Shown: piece after piece, positions 5,657 through 8,064 of the stretch
Numbering within the stretch: the stretch's first letter is position 1
Layout: each line of letters starts with the position of its first letter
Assembly (NCBI GenBank): GCA_021827465.1
Contig: JAKAVX010000096.1
Location: forward strand, 1-8,064
From: Deltaproteobacteria bacterium
GTDB lineage: Bacteria > Desulfobacterota_B > Binatia > Binatales > Binataceae
DNA: 8,064 nucleotides
Reading direction: 5' to 3'
The notes under the pieces: model-generated
The model's database searches: none
Told to the model about the DNA's origin: nothing
What the model saw: the letters and a program-made list of their open reading frames with translations, nothing else
Program-made: the position numbers and the translations under genes

Positions 5657-6931
5657 TCAGATACGGCCCGCGTATTTCTTCTCGGCCGCCGCGCGCAACT
5701 TCGGAACATGCATGGTCGGGAAGAGATCGTCCGTGCCCTTGTAGTCGCGCAGAAGCTGGCGTGCGAGCGTCACCTTGTGGACCTCGGTCGGGCCGTCCGC
5801 GATTCCCATCACGAAGCTCTCGAGCAGTTGCTCGACGAAGGGCATCTCGTCGCTGACGCCGAGCGAGCCGTGAAGCTGGATCGTGCGCGAGATGACTTCG
5901 TGAAACACCTTCGGCATCAGGGCCTTGATGGCCGAGATGTCCTTGCGCACTTTTCGATAGTCCTTGTACTTGTCGATTCTCCACGCGGTGCGCAGCACCA
6001 GCAGGCGGAACGATTCGAGCTCGATCCACGAGTCGGCGATCTTCTCCTGCACCATCTGCTTGTCGGCCAGCAGCGAGCCCTGGGTGGTGCGCGAGAGCGC
6101 GCGCTCGCACATCATGTCGAACGCACGGCGCACCTGTCCGATCGTGCGCATCGCGTGATGGACTCGTCCGCCGCCAAGGCGTGTTTGCGCCACCTCGAAG
6201 CCGCCGCCACGCACTCCGAGTAGATGATCCTTGGGCACCTGCGCATCCTGGTAGCGAACGTAACCGTGGGTGCCTTCGGCCTCGCCGATTCCGACCTTGA
6301 CGCTTCGGACGATATTGACGCCCGGGGTTTCGATCGGAACCAGGAACGCGGACTGGCGCTTGTAGGGCGGCGCGTCGGGCTCGGTGACCGCGATCACGAT
6401 CAGGAACGACGCGAAATTCGCGTTGGACGAAAACCACTTCTCGCCGTTGATCACCCAGTTGTCGCCGTGCATCTCGGCATGCGTGGTGAAGACCTTGGGA
6501 TCGGCGCCGCCGTGCGGTTCGGTCATCGAGAAGGCCGAGACGATCTCGTTGTCGAGCAGCGGCTGGAGAAAGCGCTTCTTTTGCTCCGGCGTTCCGTACT
6601 TCGCGAGAATTTCCGCGTTGCCCGAATCCGGCGCCTGGCATCCGAAGACGATCGGCGCGAACCGCGAGCGCCCGAGAATCTCGTTCATCAGGCCAAGCTT
6701 CAACTGTCCGTACCCCTGCCCTCCGAGCTCGGGTTCGAGATGGCACGCCCAGAGCTTGTGCTTCTTGACCTCGGCCTGAAGCGGGCGCACCAGCGCGTTG
6801 CGTTTGGGATCGCGCACGTCGTACGGATTGCCAAGCACGTAATCGAGCGGCTCGACTTCCTCGCGCACGAACTGCTCGATCCAGTCGAGTTGCTTTTGAA
6901 ATTCGGGATCCGTTTCAAAGTCCCAGCTCAT
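5657..6931 (-). CDS. Acyl-CoA dehydrogenase (ACAD-3), ACAD10/11-like
   Basis: A 424-residue ACAD resembling the dehydrogenase domain of ACAD10/ACAD11. Diagnostic segments are SMTEPHGGADP (135-145), WVINGEKWFSSNAN (159-172), GGGFEVAQTRLGGGRVHHAMR (242-262; ACAD11 has a closely similar GRxHHxMR), QLHGSLGVSDEMP (352-364) and IADGPTEVHK (377-386). In this branch the base position is Asp (here Asp379, 5797-5795), so the Asp is normal for the family. Animal ACAD10/11 carry an APH-like kinase domain and act on long-chain or 4-hydroxy (phosphorylated) acyl-CoAs. This protein has no kinase domain and no APH-like gene is in the window, so the substrate cannot be assumed. Start: ATG 6931 is preceded by GGAGGA seven bases upstream. 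The frame stays open to 7198, but that extension is not family-like and would cross the TATAAT promoter. Predicted cytoplasmic, donating electrons to ETF. Confidence 0.93.
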   Translation of the reverse strand: MSWDFETDPEFQKQLDWIEQFVREEVEPLDYVLGNPYDVRDPKRNALVRPLQAEVKKHKLWACHLEPELGGQGYGQLKLGLMNEILGRSRFAPIVFGCQAPDSGNAEILAKYGTPEQKKRFLQPLLDNEIVSAFSMTEPHGGADPKVFTTHAEMHGDNWVINGEKWFSSNANFASFLIVIAVTEPDAPPYKRQSAFLVPIETPGVNIVRSVKVGIGEAEGTHGYVRYQDAQVPKDHLLGVRGGGFEVAQTRLGGGRVHHAMRTIGQVRRAFDMMCERALSRTTQGSLLADKQMVQEKIADSWIELESFRLLVLRTAWRIDKYKDYRKVRKDISAIKALMPKVFHEVISRTIQLHGSLGVSDEMPFVEQLLESFVMGIADGPTEVHKVTLARQLLRDYKGTDDLFPTMHVPKLRAAAEKKYAGRI

Positions 6932-6974
6932 GATTTGGTCCTCCATGCGCAAGGCTGCGTTTTCTGCAATGCGC

Positions 6975-7002
6975 ATTATAAGAATGTCGGCGCTAGCGGG
7001 AA
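6975..7002 (-). promoter_or_regulatory. Sigma-70-like promoter of ACAD-3
   Basis: On the minus strand a perfect -10 hexamer TATAAT (6980-6975) lies 43 bases before the ACAD-3 ATG. A poor -35-like TTCCCG (7002-6997) sits 16 bases upstream of it. The perfect AT-rich hexamer in GC-rich DNA, at the right distance, makes this the best promoter in the window. Transcription would start near 6968, giving a leader of about 37 bases that contains the GGAGGA ribosome site. Confidence 0.5.
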
Positions 7003-7146
7003 GCGCGGGCGAATTGTGGCCGATAGGCCGAGCTTTTGCCAGAGCACGCGCTATGGGAAATACCGGGCGCGAACGGAACGGCGCGGGAAGATCCGCGCGA
7101 GATGCGGCCGTCGCCCGCACGCTCGCTGTAGCATCGGCGAAACAAT

Positions 7147-7175
7147 GTGGCTCCGGAGCGATCGCGGAGAGCCAC
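7147..7175. repeat. Inverted repeat with a palindromic core, possible operator
   Basis: GTGGCTC (7147-7153) and GAGCCAC (7169-7175) are perfect seven-base arms around a 15-base centre, which itself contains the palindrome GCGATCGC (7158-7165). It lies 89 bases upstream of the repeat-protein gene and about 215 bases upstream of ACAD-3. A dyad inside a dyad in a divergent intergenic region suits a regulator-binding site, or a hairpin; a short T-run (7187-7191) follows on the + strand. No regulator gene is visible. Confidence 0.3.
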
Positions 7176-7264
7176 GGCTCGCGCGATTTTTCTGACAAAA
7201 CACAGCCAGTCCCGCTCCGTTTCAGAGGTACAGAACTTGCTCATCTGGGCCGCCGGGATCAGTT

Positions 7265-8032
7265 ATGCGTATCGACGAACTCAGAAAGCGTCTTCTCGAA
7301 GAACGGGCCAGAATCACGGGCGACGTAACGCGAATCGGAAGTCTCGCTCCACGCGCTGACTCCGAGGAGCCGAATCAGCGTCCTCACCTCGTTGACGAAA
7401 CCCGAAACGGCGAACCCGTAGCGTCCCCTGCGGAACGCGCCGCGGAGGCTCCCGCAACAGATTTGATCTTCGATTTGAACCAGACCTCGGTTTCCAACGC
7501 GATCGCGAAATCGTTCGAGCGCACCAAGGCGTTTGAAGATCGCTTCGCGAAGCTGATGTCCACCTTCGAGCAGGCCGACCGTCTCGCGCAGGAAGCTATA
7601 GAAGCCGTCGAGCAGTTGGGCGAACTCGCGGACCATCTTCCCTCCCTGGTCAAGGCCTTTGAACCGATGAAGGCGGTCAAGCGCCAGCTCGCCGCGCTCG
7701 CCAACGTGTTCGAGCCGATGAAGCCCGCGGAAGAGCAGATAGCCGAATTCTCGCTGGCGTTCTCCAAGGCGTTCCACGAAAATCTGATCAGAATCGCGCG
7801 GATGCTCGAGCCGGTCAGAGCTTTCCAGAGCCGCCTTGCGCAGCTCGCTTCGGATTTTTCGCCCGCGAACGATCTGCAGAAACGCTTCAGCGAACTGGCG
7901 GTGGCATTTAATGAGAGCCCCGTCGAAGAGCCGGCCCCGCAACCCGCCACGCAACCGCCCGTGCAGGTCAACGCCGGGCAAACCAGCCAGGCCGAAGAGC
8001 CACAGGCGCTCAACGGAACGAGCAACTCGTAG
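7265..8032 (+). CDS. Amphipathic helical protein built of 17-residue repeats; possible phasin-like granule or lipid-surface protein
   Basis: A 255-residue soluble protein with no Cys, Trp or Tyr and no signal peptide or membrane segment. It has a charged helical start (1-18), a polar, probably disordered stretch (about 25-65), a helical core (about 68-215) and a Pro/Gln/Glu-rich tail (216-255). In the core, units of about 17 residues start with Phe or Leu and often have Pro third: FERTK (84), FEQAD (101), FEPMKAV (132), FEPMKPA (149), LEPVRAF (181) and FSPANDL (198), with shorter irregular units at 118-131 and 166-180. Hydrophobic residues recur at about positions 1, 4, 7/8, 11, 14 and 18, giving an amphipathic helix. 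This recalls phasins and Pro-punctuated apolipoprotein helices, but I recognise no named family. Start: ATG 7265 is the first Met of the frame; its ribosome site (GGGATC) is weak. No partner gene is visible downstream. Confidence 0.75.
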   Translation: MRIDELRKRLLEERARITGDVTRIGSLAPRADSEEPNQRPHLVDETRNGEPVASPAERAAEAPATDLIFDLNQTSVSNAIAKSFERTKAFEDRFAKLMSTFEQADRLAQEAIEAVEQLGELADHLPSLVKAFEPMKAVKRQLAALANVFEPMKPAEEQIAEFSLAFSKAFHENLIRIARMLEPVRAFQSRLAQLASDFSPANDLQKRFSELAVAFNESPVEEPAPQPATQPPVQVNAGQTSQAEEPQALNGTSNS

Positions 8033-8064
8033 AGCGAAAATCCCGGCGCGCCCGCAGCACCGAT

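Larger units (their letters stand above)
6932..7264. other. Divergent intergenic region between ACAD-3 and the repeat protein gene
   Basis: These 333 bases separate two divergent genes. They hold the ACAD-3 promoter and ribosome site at the left, and an inverted repeat at 7147-7175 towards the right. CTGACA (7192-7197) followed by an A-run resembles a -35 box for the rightward gene, but no -10 box stands at proper spacing. Frames crossing the region do not look like proteins. Confidence 0.5.

Noticed and set aside
5336..7195. Two long + strand frames (5336-6223 and 6224-7195) opposite ACAD-3
   Set aside because: They mirror the ACAD-3 coding sequence and run into non-coding DNA on both sides; the products look random.
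6932..7198. 89-residue N-terminal extension of ACAD-3
   Set aside because: It is not ACAD-like, and it would start upstream of a perfect TATAAT and the GGAGGA ribosome site that serve ATG 6931.

Overview
The window is GC-rich bacterial DNA, mostly chromosomal catabolic genes. It has three acyl-CoA dehydrogenases (ACADs) from three different branches of the superfamily, a Tat-exported DUF1329 protein, an ICMT-type membrane methyltransferase, and a repeat-built amphipathic helical protein. Several unrelated ACADs plus DUF1329 suggest an aerobic soil or water bacterium that degrades hydrophobic or cyclic compounds, such as Candidatus Binatota, 'Deltaproteobacteria'-like lineages or a versatile proteobacterium. 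This placement is inference; there is no rRNA or other marker gene here. No tRNA, rRNA, CRISPR array, transposase or phage gene was seen.

Layout. Bases 2-184 are the 3' end of an unidentified membrane protein (+). Its codon composition changes abruptly near base 118. An untidy gap (185-491) leads to ACAD-1 (492-1637, +), then the ICMT-like methyltransferase (1803-2480, +), a gap holding a possible small minus-strand ORF (2503-2676), and ACAD-2 (2738-3952, +). ACAD-2 converges on the DUF1329 gene (4007-5389, -). Upstream of that on the minus strand is ACAD-3 (5657-6931, -), followed by a strong GC hairpin. ACAD-3 has a clear TATAAT -10 box and is divergent from the repeat protein (7265-8032, +).

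How the genes might work together. ACADs introduce a double bond into acyl-CoA thioesters. The three here differ at the catalytic base: Asp in ACAD-1, Gln/Gly in ACAD-2 where its branch normally has Glu, and Asp in the ACAD10/11-like ACAD-3. The set therefore looks like specialised, non-redundant enzymes for unusual acyl-CoAs (cyclic, branched, or 4-hydroxy-acid derived) rather than ordinary fatty-acid beta-oxidation. DUF1329 proteins have a LolA/LppX-like fold and are commonly linked to hydrophobic substrates in the periplasm, which would fit uptake. The repeat protein could coat lipid or polyhydroxyalkanoate inclusions. These links rest on adjacency and family knowledge only.

The most notable observations are the unusual active-site residues of the ACADs, the proline-punctuated 17-residue repeats in the last gene, and the composition break at the left edge.
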